A DNA stretch of 64,000 nt from Neurospora tetraspora (Eukaryota; Ascomycota; Sordariomycetes; Sordariales; Sordariaceae), in contig NW_026944385.1 of the NCBI RefSeq assembly GCF_033439725.1, forward strand, positions 1,769,001 to 1,833,000, in the 5' to 3' direction. Positions 44,378 to 56,053 of the stretch are shown piece by piece. Under the pieces are notes generated by a model. It did not search any database. It was not told where the DNA came from and saw only the letters and a program-made list of their open reading frames with translations. The first letter of the stretch is position 1. Each line of letters starts with the position of its first letter. A program made the translations under genes and the position numbers.

Positions 44378-44727
44378 ATGGGGACAGGAGTTATGTTAAG
44401 TTAAAGATGATAACAAACGTAATATAGATGGCATAGTGTGGGAATGTACCTGTACGAATGATTCTGTCAAGTTGTTCTGGACGCTGGCAGCAGTTGAGGT
44501 GATTTCGGTGACACATTATGAGCCTAAGGCCTGGGAACTCAACGCCCGGTACTGGTCCTAGGCTGGTGCATGTTTCTGTCCGGCTGTTTTTCGTATGGTC
44601 TTGCTTGATCAACGCCGGAAAATTACTGACAAAGGTATTCAAAAGAAAAAAAAAACTCTTCTATGTGTATTCTATTGACGCAAAGTTCCTGTATACTAAA
44701 AGCGTCGGCAAGTCCTCCAACTATTTT
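44378..44727. other. Convergent 3' region of CCT7 and SPT10-like gene
   Basis: Short space between two stop codons. Contains an A-run near 44647–44655. No gene is evident; the plus-strand frame that begins here is antisense to the SPT10-like coding sequence. Confidence 0.45.
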
Positions 44728-46452
44728 TTATCTTTCCTCCTTGCCGTCGGCATCATCGTCACCAGAAAGCAAGTGGCTTACATCCATCTTGCCACTTCCA
44801 CTTCCACTTCCATTTACACTACCACTTCCATTCGCACTCCCACTCCCACTCCCACTCCCACCACCTCCACCTCCACCTCCAGCACCTCCAGTCCCTGTTG
44901 CTGTCGCGGTCGCCGTCGCCTCCCCCGCAGAACCATTACCTGCACTTCCACTACTACTTTCCTTCTCCTCTCCAGTTACTGGTTCGGGATTCGGTGCTGC
45001 CGCTGCCGCCGGTGGAGTAGGTGGTGTTCCTGTTCCTGTTGTTTCTGTTGCTGTCCCGGGGGTTGGGGTTATTCCAGTTTCTGTTTCTGTGGTTGTGGTG
45101 TCCATTGCATCTGGATCGACGGCAGCGATGGCAGCACCGGGACCAGCAGCTGCAGAGACTGCGACTGCGTCATCAGCAGAAGGATGACTACTGATGGTGG
45201 TACTACTTTCCCATCCTCCCCTAGTATTCCTATTCCTATCCTGGCCACCACCACGTTCCTGATGATCGTGTTCCTGATGATCGTGGCTGTTGTCCTGGCC
45301 GTGATCGAGACCGTGACCATGGTGATCGAGACCGTTTTCCGACATGTCTTCTGTAGTCATATCCATGCCATCTTCTTCAGCTGGATTGAGGCTTGGAGAT
45401 GATGGGTTTAGGTGGTGGTCCTGATCCTGATCTTGATCCTGATCTTGTATCTCGTCCTGATCCTGATCCTGATCCTGATCCCGGTTCTCATTTTCATTAT
45501 CGTCGTTGAGATCCATATCGATATCATCATTATCATCGCCTTCTGGCTCTTCCGTCGCGTCTGCAGTGTTTGCATCCGCTGCTGCTACGGCGGTTTCTCC
45601 GTCCTTTATAACTCTCACTTGCTCCCTAACATCATGGCCTTCTCGGTGGTGTTGACCATCGATAGAGGTATTCACCGCCACATCTGAGCGTGGGCTTAGA
45701 CCTGAATTGGTGGTGGTGATGTTCCCTGTAGTTGTAGTAGAAGAACTACTAGTGGTTCCTGCTGCTGCTGCTGCTACTAGGTCGTGGCGGTTTCGGTTAT
45801 TGTTGATGCTTGTAAAGCATGATCCCGGATTTGTTGTGTCCATGTCAACATCACCACCGGCACTAGCGCTGGCACCCGACTGTTGTTCTCTTCCACTTTC
45901 CCCCCAAATTGGCGTGGGTCCTCGTGATAACCTTACTGCAGCAGCGGCCTTCTGGTACTCATCCTGACCTTCGTCCTCATCATCATCCTCGCTACTGGTT
46001 TCAACCAACATGTCCAAATCCTTATCACCCCCCGCTTGTCCTCCCCCACCACTACTACCACCACCCCATTGCTCCCCTCTATGATCCTCCCTCCCACCAT
46101 CCGACCTATCAGCACCACGCTCCTCGTGAGTTTGATCAAAGTGACCACGTCCATTCTCATACTGACGACGTTGATGATGCTCCTGCTGCTGCATATGCTG
46201 CATCCCGCCACCACCACCACCACCACCGCCACCACCACCGTCCATCAACCCGCTGGTCCCACTCCCGCTTCCCGATCCCGATGCCACCCCATCACCCACA
46301 CCCACACCCACACCCATCCCGATACCAACAGCCTCGGTACCCGCCACAGTCAACAAAGCCTGGAACGTGTCCGAATCGGTATCAGGTTCGGAAGCAGAAG
46401 AGGCGCCACCGGCGTGGTGCTGCTGCTGGTGTTGTTGATGTTGGGGGCTTTG

Positions 46453-46495
<43 letters not shown>

Positions 46496-48561
46496 AGATG
46501 ATGATGTTGGTGTTGGTGAGGTTGATCATGCTGGTGCGGCGCGTACTGGTACTGATACTGCTGCTGATGGCGGGTATCGTGCTGCATGATGTGATTATGA
46601 CCGCCCATGGGAAGAGCCCTCGTTGTTTCGGGAGGGGGAGGGTAATGCTGAGCGCCATGGGACGGGTGAGCGTTGTGTGCTGTCGTAGTGTGGAGCTGGG
46701 ATGGGTGGATTTGATGTTGTTGGCTATACACCGTCGTATGCGGCATCTGTGTGGGCGGATGGAGAGGATGTCGATGGTGGAATGGGTTTGGATGATGCTG
46801 AGGCTGATGGTGCTGGGTGTAATCTCGCTCGTTATGGACTTGCCCGTGATCGCTTAGGGAATGGTGATGGGCAGTGGTTGTTCGCGCAGACGATGGCCCT
46901 GGTTGGCTTATCATTTGTGGATCGATAATGGGGGGCAAGGAGACGTGCGGATGATGAGGCTGGTGATGATGAGAGGGTCCTGCTACAGAGTGATGTTGCG
47001 GTTCATGATGCGGGTGGGAAGGATAGGGAGGTGGGTAATGATGGTGGTGATGTGGAGGAGGGGAAGGATGGTGTGGTAGCATTGGACTTTCATGCGCCGC
47101 GTGACGAGTAAAGGGGTTATGCTGAACGGTGGCTAGGTTTGTTGTTGTATCAGGGGTTACTTGCATGGGAGGACCGGGGGAAGGGGATGTCAAGATGGAG
47201 ATCTGATGACCGCTGGCATCAGTAAAATGCGGATGACTCTGGTTATAGTGATGCGACGAGGCAGCATAGGGATCTATGTGAGATGGTGGCTCGGGCGGCA
47301 AGGCAGGTATGGGGTGCGTCCTGGGCTGATCACCTATGGTGACAGTATCACCAACCGGGACAAAGCCAGGAGATGGAGCGGGAGATGATCGCTTGGAGCT
47401 GCTGGCCCCAATGGGCGGGCTAAGATTCGGACGCTTTATGCCGCTGGACGTTGTGGTCATGATGTTAGACAAGGAAGGCTGGTGCTGGTGCTGCTGAGCT
47501 TGGGACGTTGATGACAATGAAGACTTTCCCAGTTCTTTGCATTCGGAACAGTTCCTAATTACATCCGAGACCGTCTCCTTAATGCGACTCCAGTGGTAGC
47601 GCTCCGCAATGGTGGCCGTGGTTCTGTTGATGCCCGCATGCGACTGGTTGTGCACCTCTCTCGCAATGTCGTACTGGCGGCGCGGGTCCGAGATGACCTC
47701 CTTGTCCTTGAGCATGAGGACGTCACCGTCGACCAGCTTGTAGTGAGTCGCGGCGCTACGAAGCCTGCTTTTCTCGGCTCGGTCAGCCCCGTTCGGATAG
47801 CGGCCGTACTTGAGATAGAACTTGATCTTGTCGAAACGCTCTTCACTCACAAGTTCTTCGTTACCTGCCGCGTCGCCCAAGTCCCGCCCAAAGATGATGG
47901 CGTCCACCAGACGGTCCGGGTAACTCTTGAGGTTGCCGGCCCCCTTGACACGGCCAATGCGCTTGAAGCCCAGGCCGTCCCAGATCTTGCACGACGCCAC
48001 GTTGGTCTCGTACACGAGGTTGAAGACCGAGTACGTGTAGCCCAGCTTGGGTGCCCAGTCCAAGTAGGTCTCACCCATGAGACGCCCGACGCCGCGGTTG
48101 CGGGAGGCATCCGTCACGATGAAACCGGCATTGCAGATGTGGCTGCTGCGGCCAGGGTAGTTGGGCTTGATGTAGAAGGTGCCCAGACACTCGGTCGACC
48201 AGTTCTTGTTGTCGACAATGTCCTCGCCGCGCTCGATCTGGCCGAGAAGCATGACGCCGGCAAAGTTTTGGAACCAGTAGTCGGCGAACTTGTCGAAGGG
48301 CATGGCATCCATCATGGGATAGGTGTCACCACCCTCGATTTCCTTGTTAAACTGATCATGGAGATAGTGCAACAGGGAATCGGGTACCTGATGGCGCGAG
48401 GCAAAGGGGACAACGGTAGCCATCGTCTGGCGATCCCGCAGAGTCACATGGCGAGGGACAATGGTGGGCGGGAAAGAAGGGTGAGCAGGGTCTGGATAGG
48501 GAGCCGCTCCAGAGACGCGGTAGATGGTTCCGGCGGAGGGGTCCTCAAGGATGGCTGGCAT
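44728..48561 (-). CDS. SPT10: SPT10-like acetyltransferase with integrase-type HHCC zinc finger and very long disordered tail
   Basis: A single frame of 1277 residues starts at the ATG at 48561 (MPAILEDPSAG); the in-frame TTG upstream is not used. Residues about 60–230 form a GNAT acetyltransferase with the acetyl-CoA loop RNRGVGRLMGETYL near 154 and LGFKRIGRVKG after it. Around residues 304–341, HNQSHAG followed by NCSECKE gives an H-x3-H…C-x2-C finger like that of retroviral-type integrases, the arrangement known in yeast Spt10. Spt10 binds upstream activating sequences of core histone genes and activates them. The remaining 900 residues are low complexity (His/Pro-rich, a 13-Gln run, Gly runs, DQDQDQ repeats, acidic end) and probably disordered. 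Yeast Spt10 is about half this length. Unseen introns in the tail are possible but not required. Confidence 0.85.
45417..45485. repeat. Hexanucleotide repeat encoding Asp-Gln
   Basis: Near-perfect CCTGAT/CTTGAT hexamers on the plus strand encode alternating Asp-Gln in the tail of the minus-strand SPT10-like protein, with a short interruption near 45455. Confidence 0.8.
46452..46494. repeat. CAG/CTG trinucleotide run encoding poly-Gln
   Basis: About fourteen consecutive CTG triplets on the plus strand encode a poly-Gln run in the minus-strand SPT10-like protein, with further His/Gln-rich sequence on both sides. Confidence 0.85.
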
Positions 48562-49965
48562 CTTGGTCTTGGTCTTGTTGCAAGTCAATTGATATGAACG
48601 CCGTAAAACACTCGAACTCCCGTAGTGTCAAAGTATGCGCCCTGCCAACGGTGTTAGCCACGTTATCTAGGCGTAAAGATGCAATCCATCAAGATGAAAA
48701 TGCATGAGGTTATAGCATACGCACTTTGAACAAGAGACAACTAATCAAAGCTAGTTGAAGCCAAAAGAACACACTCGTTGTATGAATCGAGAGTGTGAGT
48801 GTGCGAGATATATAAAGACGGCGACGTCCAAATCGGGCCACCTGGTATGTATAGATACGCGGCGGGGTAAGAAACGAACGCGCCCTAAAGGTGACAACCA
48901 AGACCGAATTGGATGGCTGATCGATAGCTCGATAGTTCGATAACTCGATAGTTCGATAAAAGTTCGTTTACTGTATCGGGACTCGGCTCAGGAGCCGAAG
49001 TGGGGCCGTGACCGCGGCCGAGATCCGGCAGTTGGTGCGGGTGTGACGATGTTTGACCCCGAAAACGGAGGCCCGGGGTGACACCCACACTCAGCCCCAC
49101 CTCACAACCCCAATCCTCGGGATTCTGTTTCCCGGGTCCGACACGGGATACGGAGGGAGAAACAACGGGACCCGAGAGTCGCACCGACCGTATGGACTGG
49201 GTGGACACTCCGAGGCGTACCGATGACCAATGTTGGATCACCAATCACCAGAGGGCTGTCTTGTCTTGTCACTGCTGTTGTGCACCAAGTGCAACGGGAC
49301 CCGACAAGCATGTGAGTGTTTGACGTGACTGCATAAACGCGCCGTCGCAGCTCTGAGCACGACGAGTCCAGCCCCGTGTAGCGCGTGGGTGGTGTGCGGG
49401 CGGCGGCGGCGAATCTGATAAGCGTTTGGGTTGGATCCCCGTCGTTCTGAAATATTCGGCGTGGTGATAATTTGTGCTCACGGGGAACAAAAGAGGGAGG
49501 TCTGAGAGTTGTGAATGGAACTCTCGATTCTCACATTTTGGTTCGTGAAAATGAGGGTGTCCGCTGGCTTAGTCATCATTGTCTCCTACAGTACCTATCT
49601 ACACAGCTCTTTCCCCTGAAACTCCAACATCTCGAAGCTTTGTTTGTGAAGTAAGAGTGAATAAACACGCCCAGTGACGTTGTCCTGCCTTATGATACCT
49701 TTGAACCTTCTGAAACCTGTCTGCAAGACACCCTAAATAGTTGAAGGTACTTGACATGCTTGGTTGCCCGTGGTTGCTACATGCAATGCACGACTGGCCG
49801 GCAACTACCGAAACTCACCTACCCAACTCATCTCATCGTTGCAAAGACTAGGTATTCGGTATATAGTACAATAAAGGCTATTTTACAACCCCTTCACATG
49901 CTGCACTGGCCTGGTTTCTCTACCATGCTAAGACATTTCCATTCCTCTTTTTCCATATCTCTTTC
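48562..49965. other. Intergenic region, 1.4 kb, upstream of SPT10-like gene
   Basis: Holds the promoter and leader of the SPT10-like gene and the 3' flank of uS2m. A small direct repeat of CTCGATAGTTCGATAA-type words lies at about 48929–48960. Frames at 48885–49654 are short and overlapping. Confidence 0.45.
48929..48960. repeat. Short tandem repeat of CTCGATAGTTCGATAA-type unit
   Basis: Two copies of a 16-bp unit, the second differing at its end, with flanking TCGATAG words. It lies about 370–400 bp upstream of the SPT10-like ATG and could be chance or a factor-binding array. Confidence 0.6.
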
Positions 49966-51404
49966 TTATACACGAGCACCACCACCGAACATCTCCTTGA
50001 GCGCATCCTCGCTCAGGAACGTGTCCTTCTCCTTCTGCTCCTCCACGCTGTTGTCCTGTGCCTGTCTCCTCCGGACGTCGGCCGCCCGCGCTGAAGCCAA
50101 CTCAAAGTACCCTTGCACATCGGCGGGCGTCTTCCATGTGACCTCGCCGCGCTGCGCCGCTTCGAGTCTGCGCTTCTGGCCACGCTCACCGGCACGGCCG
50201 AGGACGCCGCTGATGAGGGCGGTTGCTCGCAAACTGGTTTGAAAATCATAGTCGTCAGTAACTGTACATACAATACCACACACAGTAAAATCGTCAATGT
50301 GCATCCACGGGCGAGGAGTCCTTACCTGTCATCGTTGGCCGGAATCTGGTAAGTAACCCACGCGGGATTGGTGTTGGTATCAATAATACCAATAGTCGGG
50401 ACCTTGGCCAAACTGCACTCGTACAACAGCGTCATGTTCTCTTTGGGGTTCAAGCACACAACCAGATCGGGCGCCAGGGGTCTGCGGTCATGCAAATGAT
50501 CCTCGAACCCGGAGAGCGGGCGATCGAGCTCGTCCACCACGGTCAGCGGGACGCCTCCCAGCAGCTGCTCGCGGTTGGTGATGGTTCCGGGCCTCCACTT
50601 GGTGAACAGGTGGCAGGCCCTGGCCAGCTCGGCGGCGCGCACGACGATGGGCCGCTGACCCGGGCGGGTGCCGACGAACAGGATCAGGCCGCCGCGGTAG
50701 GCGACCTCCTCGACGACGCGGGCGGCGCGGCGCAAGTGCGTGGCCGTCGTCTCGAGGCTGATGATGTGAATACCCTGGCGCACACCGTAGATGTAGCGCG
50801 CGTTGGCCGGATTCCAGAGCGAGGTGTTGTGGCCCATGTGAGCCTGGGCGGCCATGAGGTCCTCGAGCGAAGCGTCCGAGGGGGGGTTGCGGAGGTACTG
50901 CTCGGGGATGTAGCGGACCTCGACGCCCGCGCCGAGCTTCTGGGTTTGCGCCTTGGTCTGCTTGAAGAGCTTGAAGTTGCCCGGAATGGCCTCGATTTGC
51001 TGCTTGAGCTTAAGCGCCTCCTCGTCGACGAGGCTTGGGTCCCATGTCGTAACGGTCTCGGTGGCAGTAGCGGAGGTCGCGGACCAGGCCTCGGCGGCCG
51101 GGGAAGCGGCGAACTCGGGAGTGAGCTTCTCGATGCTCTCGGCGTAGAAATCGGCCTGCTCCTCGAGGGTGGGCTCAGCAAAGGCTGTCTCGGCAGCCTG
51201 CTTCTTGGTGTTCGTCGGCGGCGGCGGCGCAGTGAAGTTGTCCTGGGAGAGGAATCGCGACTGGGCCTGGAAAGAGGCCCGCGAAAGAGGAGTGGCCAGG
51301 GCCCGTCGGCCTGCAGTGAAACCGTCAGCTTGCCATCATTTGGCTTGTTCAAAGAGGAGACCGGAATGCTCACCTAACCGCGCGCCGATATTCCGAACAA
51401 TCAT
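49966..51404 (-). CDS. mrp4: Mitochondrial small-subunit ribosomal protein uS2m (MRP4)
   Basis: Exons 51404–51374, 51310–50326 and 50233–49966 give 427 residues. The N-terminus (MIVRNIGARLGRRALATPLSRASFQAQSRF) is an Arg-rich, acid-poor mitochondrial presequence that only the spliced first exon completes. The uS2 core follows: AQAHMGHNTSLWNPANARYI, GLILFVGTRPGQR, then PDLVVCLNPKENMTLLYECS and VPTIGIIDTNTNPAWVTYQI, ending at DDSLRATALI across the second intron. A fungal C-terminal extension follows. The protein sits on the head of the mitochondrial small subunit. Both introns have good GT/AG sites and keep phase. Confidence 0.95.
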
Positions 51405-52058
51405 GGTGGAAATGCTGGGGTCGGACACATCGTCGTCGGGAAGACGTTGTAAATCGGCCGCTCAACTTTTCTGGACGGTACACGGCCGAAGGTGGCCCGT
51501 GCGCCGACTCACTTTCGGCATTGCGCCCGCCAGACGTGGATCACTGCACCACTGTAGCGCGGCCTCCTTCAGGCACTGGAACGGCCCCACCACGGGAATT
51601 CTGGGGTCAAGTGGCCGACCTGTACAACGGGCAATTCGGCATCGACAGAATCCTCAGAATCAAGACGGGAATAGGACGGGAACCAAACAAAAGAGATAAA
51701 TCTAAAAAGAACGCTCTCTCGCAGACCAAAACTTAATCACAATGCCAAAATGTAGTCTGTAGCGGGTAGTATTTCTACGGTAACCTATACCAATCCGGCC
51801 AACCCCTCTCTCTCACTCTCAGGGTCCCATTCCCGGCCCTCCCGTCCTGCATTCATTCATGCATCTACCTTTAACAGGCGAATGAAGAATAATCATTGGA
51901 TTGGGCAGCCCATTATCAACAATCTCTCGAGCCCAACAACAACAACTACTGCATCAATCTTTGGCATCAAAACCACAAGACTCCCTGCTTCGTCTTCATC
52001 TTATCTCTACCTAACTTCTCATCCAAGAAACCAAAAAATAGTGTAAATTCTTATAAGC
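51405..52058. other. Intergenic region upstream of uS2m
   Basis: Between the uS2m ATG and the stop of the CBS/PB1 gene. It holds the uS2m promoter and the CBS/PB1 3' UTR. No convincing frame. Confidence 0.45.
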
Positions 52059-54203
52059 TTAACGGCTGGTCAATCTCGTAATGGTAAACACACTAACGAT
52101 CACCACGGCCAGGGTGACAATAGCACCCGGAAGCAGCAGCTCGTTGGGGACACCAGCAATGACCTGGGCCGGCTCTTGTTGTGGCTGAGACATTGTGCGC
52201 ATGCGCGTGGGACGGCGACGGACGGGCTCCTCCTCCTCCTCACTAACCTCCTCGGATTCCTCCTCGACCTTCTTTCTCCGCTCACGAACCACCGACGAAG
52301 CAGGAGGGGTGGCGGGGATCGTCTCAATCACCGGCGCAGGCGTAGGGGCGTGGGAAATAGCAGGCTCCGAGGGGTCGTGCACAAACAAGTCAACCTTCTC
52401 GCGAAGGCCGTGACGCGCAAGCAGAATGGCTTCGAGGAGATCCGGGTCCGTGGTGATGGAAACCGAGTCGCCCTCGTCGTCAAGATAGCTGAGCGCAAAT
52501 CCACCGGACAGCCTGCCGTTCTCGACCTCAGGGGTGCCGCCAATAGCGTCCACCTCAGCACCAAGCTTGGCGGCGACAGCGGCGACAAACTCAGCCATGC
52601 CGTGGGAGGCTGTCACCTGCAGACGGTGGACGCGGCCGCTGGGAGCCTTGAACTTGAAGGGGAAGGGGATATCAGCAGGGTTGACCTCTTGAATACCACC
52701 CAGCTGGCTGTGGGACGGCGACTCGATGCCGGCATGGCTCGCCGAGTCACCAGGCGCCACGCTGTCGACAATGCGCTCGCTGCGGGCCATGTCGGGCGAC
52801 ATGAGCGATCTAGGCCCATGGTGGGTGTGGTGGTGCGAGCCGTCGCCTGATACCATGGACTCGGTTTCGTGATCCAGAGAAAGCCAGAACTTGTTCCAGG
52901 CAGGGCCCTCGTTGTCGCTACCGCTGCCCATCGTGTTGATCTGTTCGAGGGTGGCGTAAGTGAGCTTGAGGACGTCAACCATGCCGACAATCTCGCCAGT
53001 ATCGTTCATCACCGGCAGGTTGAGGTAGTGGCCATCGTGCATCTTCCTCAGCGCAGCCTGGATGGTCATGTCCATGGGCGCAAAGTCGGGATGGGGGGTC
53101 ATGACGCGAACCACGCTGCAGGTGGCAGGGTCAAGGCCGGGGGCAATCACACGGAGGACGACGTCCTTGCTGGTGAAGATACCCGTAATTGCTCCCTGAT
53201 CCTGTACCAAGACCGCCGTGGTGTGGTTCTCCTTCATCAACTGGGCCGCCTCCTTCACCGAGGTCCGGACGCTGACCGTGGTCGGGGGAATGCCGTTCAG
53301 GACAGACTCCAGGGTCGGGCCCGACATTTTGGATCGCAGGGCCTCGACGTACTGGATGATCTGCTGGGGCTGGCTGGCGCCAAGCTCCGACTGAACACCC
53401 TCGAGCGCATCATACAGCCGCCTGGACGAGGCATAGGCGCGCTCCAGCTTCTCCATCGCGTCGTAGAAGCACTTTGTGATATCGAGAATGCCCGAGATGT
53501 CCTGGTTCTCGTCCATGACGGGCAAATGGCGGAAGCCCTTGCGCACCATGAGATCAAGGGCGTCGGTGGCGCTGGTGTCGGTCCTAGCGCACAGCGGGTT
53601 CTTGGTCATGATCTCGGCAATGGTGACGGTGTTGGCCTTGAGCCCGCCGCCGACGACACGGAAGGCCAAGTCCTTGGCTGTGAAGATACCAGCAATCCTT
53701 TCATCGTCGTCGGTGACAAGAACACAGTCTTCGCGCTTGGCGGCCATCAACTGGGCGGCTTCGGAAACGGTGGTCGCGGCCTTGATCTGGAGGGCGGGAC
53801 TCGGCTTGAGGGCGAGGACGGTTCCGGGAGGGGCTTTGCGGGTATGACGGGCTCGGCTGGTAAGGTGCTTCTTCTTGGAGAGATCGCTCTCCATCTTGCG
53901 GCGGATGGCCTGGCAACGGCGGTGTTAGACGGCATCTCCAACCTCATCGGGGCAGGGAAGGGGGCAAGCGGCGGTGACAAGTTCGGGATCACGCACCTCA
54001 TCTCTCTTGGACTGCTTTTGTCTGCTCACGCTGAAGGAGGCAGAGCCGACCTCACTCCCGGTGGCGGCATGGTTGGCTTCGAGGACGGGGCGGGGGATGG
54101 CCGAGCCGGCGTGGTTCTGGCCGTAGGGCGTCGCGCTGCGATTCTGTTGCTGGGCGCTGCTGCCACCAGCACGGCTGGGGCCGCGCGCTGGGTTGGTCGA
54201 CAT
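52059..54203 (-). CDS. Four-CBS-domain and PB1-domain protein with C-terminal membrane anchor (Mug70-like)
   Basis: Exon 1 (54203–53997) and exon 2 (53909–52059) are separated by an 87-bp intron and give 685 residues. A Ser/Gln-rich N-terminus leads to two CBS pairs, with ATTVSEAAQLMAAKREDCVL and FRHLPVMDENQDISGILDIT in the first and SVKEAAQLMKENHTTAVLVQ and HYLNLPVMNDTGEIVGMVDV in the second. A PB1 domain starts near FPFKFKAPSGRVHRLQVTAS, with its acidic loop around SYLDDEGDSVSITTDPDL. The C-terminus has a hydrophobic segment (LLLPGAIVTLAVVIVSVFTI) and a short basic tail, so the protein is probably tail-anchored. The domain layout matches fission yeast Mug70. CBS pairs usually sense adenosine nucleotides; the actual role is not established. 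Confidence 0.92.
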
Positions 54204-55669
54204 GATAAGGGATGCTCGACAACCAAGGATGCGGATGCGGATGTGAGTGCAATAGTACTGTCTCTCTCGTTGTTTCTACGCACAAGCGGACACGAGCGGC
54301 GGGAATTGGTCCTCGGTGTTTGTGCGGTGCTCGACTTTCGTTGTGACGATTTTTCGTGGTCCCTGAACCCGAACCGATTTGCGACGACCAGGAAAGGCCG
54401 AGCTAAGGCGTCGTCCAATAAGGTAATCAGATGACTCGACGCGGAATCACACCTTGTCAGTCGCCAGTCGCAAAGCAAAGCCCGAGTCTGGGGAGTCGTT
54501 TCAATGGGTCACCTCACGACGAACGACGACGGGGACTGCAGTATGTAGTGTACTGACGAGGGAAAACACGGGTCGAATGAAATGCCGCGCAATGTCAGTC
54601 GATTTCCTCTTTCACAAATTGTACAAGTACGGTTCCCGTCGTTACCGCCGCGCGCGCACCGCACCGCACCGCACCGCAATGAAGGTTCCCCTTGTTGTTA
54701 GTGGCCGCACTAGGTACCGCACCGCAATATGGAAAGCACGGGCCATGTCACCCACTGTTTGGAGAAAGGGTTTTGAGGAGCGTGTGATTACCCCACCATG
54801 GCCCGCCCACGAGACAGCATCCCGTTTTCCTCGGCGATGGCGGGGCCTGTCTTTGCCTGTCTGCAATTACGAGATGGTCATGTTACCGGCAAATTGACGA
54901 TATTTCCCTTGCAGTGAGCACATGCCTATGGTCCAGCCAATGGTGCAGAGGTTGAAGTGTGTTGTGCTGCGAGTTGTGATAGCGTTACCGGGAGCTCTCT
55001 GTAACCGTCACGGTGAATGCAGCTGTCCATTGAGCCATGTTCATGTTGGTGTGATGTTCGACTTGTCCGCCGTCGTCAAGTTCGTTGACCTCTGCAAAGC
55101 AACGAACAACCTTTTGTAAGAAAAGGGGCCGCTCGCTCATTGATAAGATAATTAACATGGGCAATTGCGGATACCGAAGAACGGTGAGCTGCTATTTATA
55201 TCTCGCCAAAGACATGCTAATCTGCGATTAGCTCCAACCTCCTAGGATTTCACGTGTGGAAGTGCCGGCGATACCGTACGTGAAGAAGTGAAGAGATTCC
55301 GTCGGTCGGATTCCGTCGGTCGAATTCAGACAGCCATTCACTATCATGAGAGTGGGGGTTGAGCTCACCTCTGCTCATGACTGAAGGTAAGCATATATTC
55401 TATATCACTTACCTACAGATGCCTCAAGCACCCCACACATAGAGTTGAGGAATCTTCCATCGTGATCGTGCCGCGACGATACCATTTCGAACTATGGACA
55501 GAGGGGCATTCACATCCTGCCAATACGAGAGAAGAGCATAGAAACACGACAAGATCTCTCTTGAATCTCCAGTCCTCACACTGCCGAGACTGCTTACCCT
55601 ACCTTACCCATTCCTTCTCGATGCCACCTCAGCCCTGTAGGCATCTTGTCCGCGTGCCGTTGTCGGAAA
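54204..55669. other. Intergenic region before the second repeat block
   Basis: Upstream region of the CBS/PB1 gene with normal composition. It includes a CACCG-rich patch near 54650–54680 and a short tandem repeat of ATTCCGTCGGTCG near 55298–55325. Frames are short and without domains. Confidence 0.45.
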
Positions 55670-55703
55670 CGAATATTAGGGCTATATAAAAGATACGTAC
55701 CTT
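55670..55703. repeat. Left 34-bp inverted repeat arm
   Basis: Starts CGAATATTAGGGCTATATAA; perfect reverse complement of 55975–56008. Confidence 0.9.
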
Positions 55704-55974
55704 TTCCGCCTACATCTTGCAAGCCAAACCAAACCCAAGTACCTGCGATTTTCTTCACAACCGCTACATCAATCTCAGCACAACTCGGTATATAGCTAAC
55801 CCCTATAAAAAGGCCCCTTTTGGACGCGCTAAATTTACTGGTGAAGTCCGTTTTTTAATATAGTAATTTTTCGTAAAGTTATAGTGAAAGTCTTAAAGAG
55901 GAGAGACTTGGGGTTGGACCAGCGACTTGGCGCTAAGAGACACTGCTTGGCCACTAGAAAAGGGCGAAGTAGAG

Positions 55975-56008
55975 AAGGTACGTATCTTTTATATAGCCCT
56001 AATATTCG
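55975..56008. repeat. Right 34-bp inverted repeat arm
   Basis: Starts AAGGTACGTATCTTTTATAT; perfect reverse complement of 55670–55703. Confidence 0.9.
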
Positions 56009-56053
56009 ATACCCCGTTGTCTCCTTTCAATCGGGGCGTCCGGCGGTGCCATC

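Larger units (their letters stand above)
55670..56008. mobile_element. 339-bp segment with perfect 34-bp terminal inverted repeats (MITE-like or fold-back)
   Basis: Bases 55670–55703 and 55975–56008 are exact reverse complements over 34 bp. Each arm contains GGGCTATATAAAAGATACGT with a TATA-like core pointing inward. The matching stops at both outer ends, so these behave as element termini. The interior (271 bp) has no open frame and moderate GC. No clear target-site duplication is visible. A small non-autonomous DNA element is the simplest reading; a chance rearranged inverted duplication is the alternative. Its arms are not AT-shifted by RIP, unlike the adjacent block. Confidence 0.6.

Noticed and set aside
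47593-48597. 334-codon plus-strand frame
   Set aside because: Antisense to the GNAT and zinc-finger part of the SPT10-like gene, whose conservation decides the strand.
50490-51377. 295-codon plus-strand frame
   Set aside because: Antisense to uS2m; shadow of a GC-rich coding exon.
52869-54434. 521-codon open frame on the plus strand
   Set aside because: Antisense to the CBS/PB1 protein gene, crossing its intron and upstream region; no recognisable domain.
55900-55970. Possible dispersed 5S rRNA or tRNA-like sequence inside the 339-bp inverted-repeat segment
   Set aside because: A few words (GGTTGGACCAGCGACT) resemble 5S-type sequence, but neither the A/C boxes nor the helix pattern can be completed.
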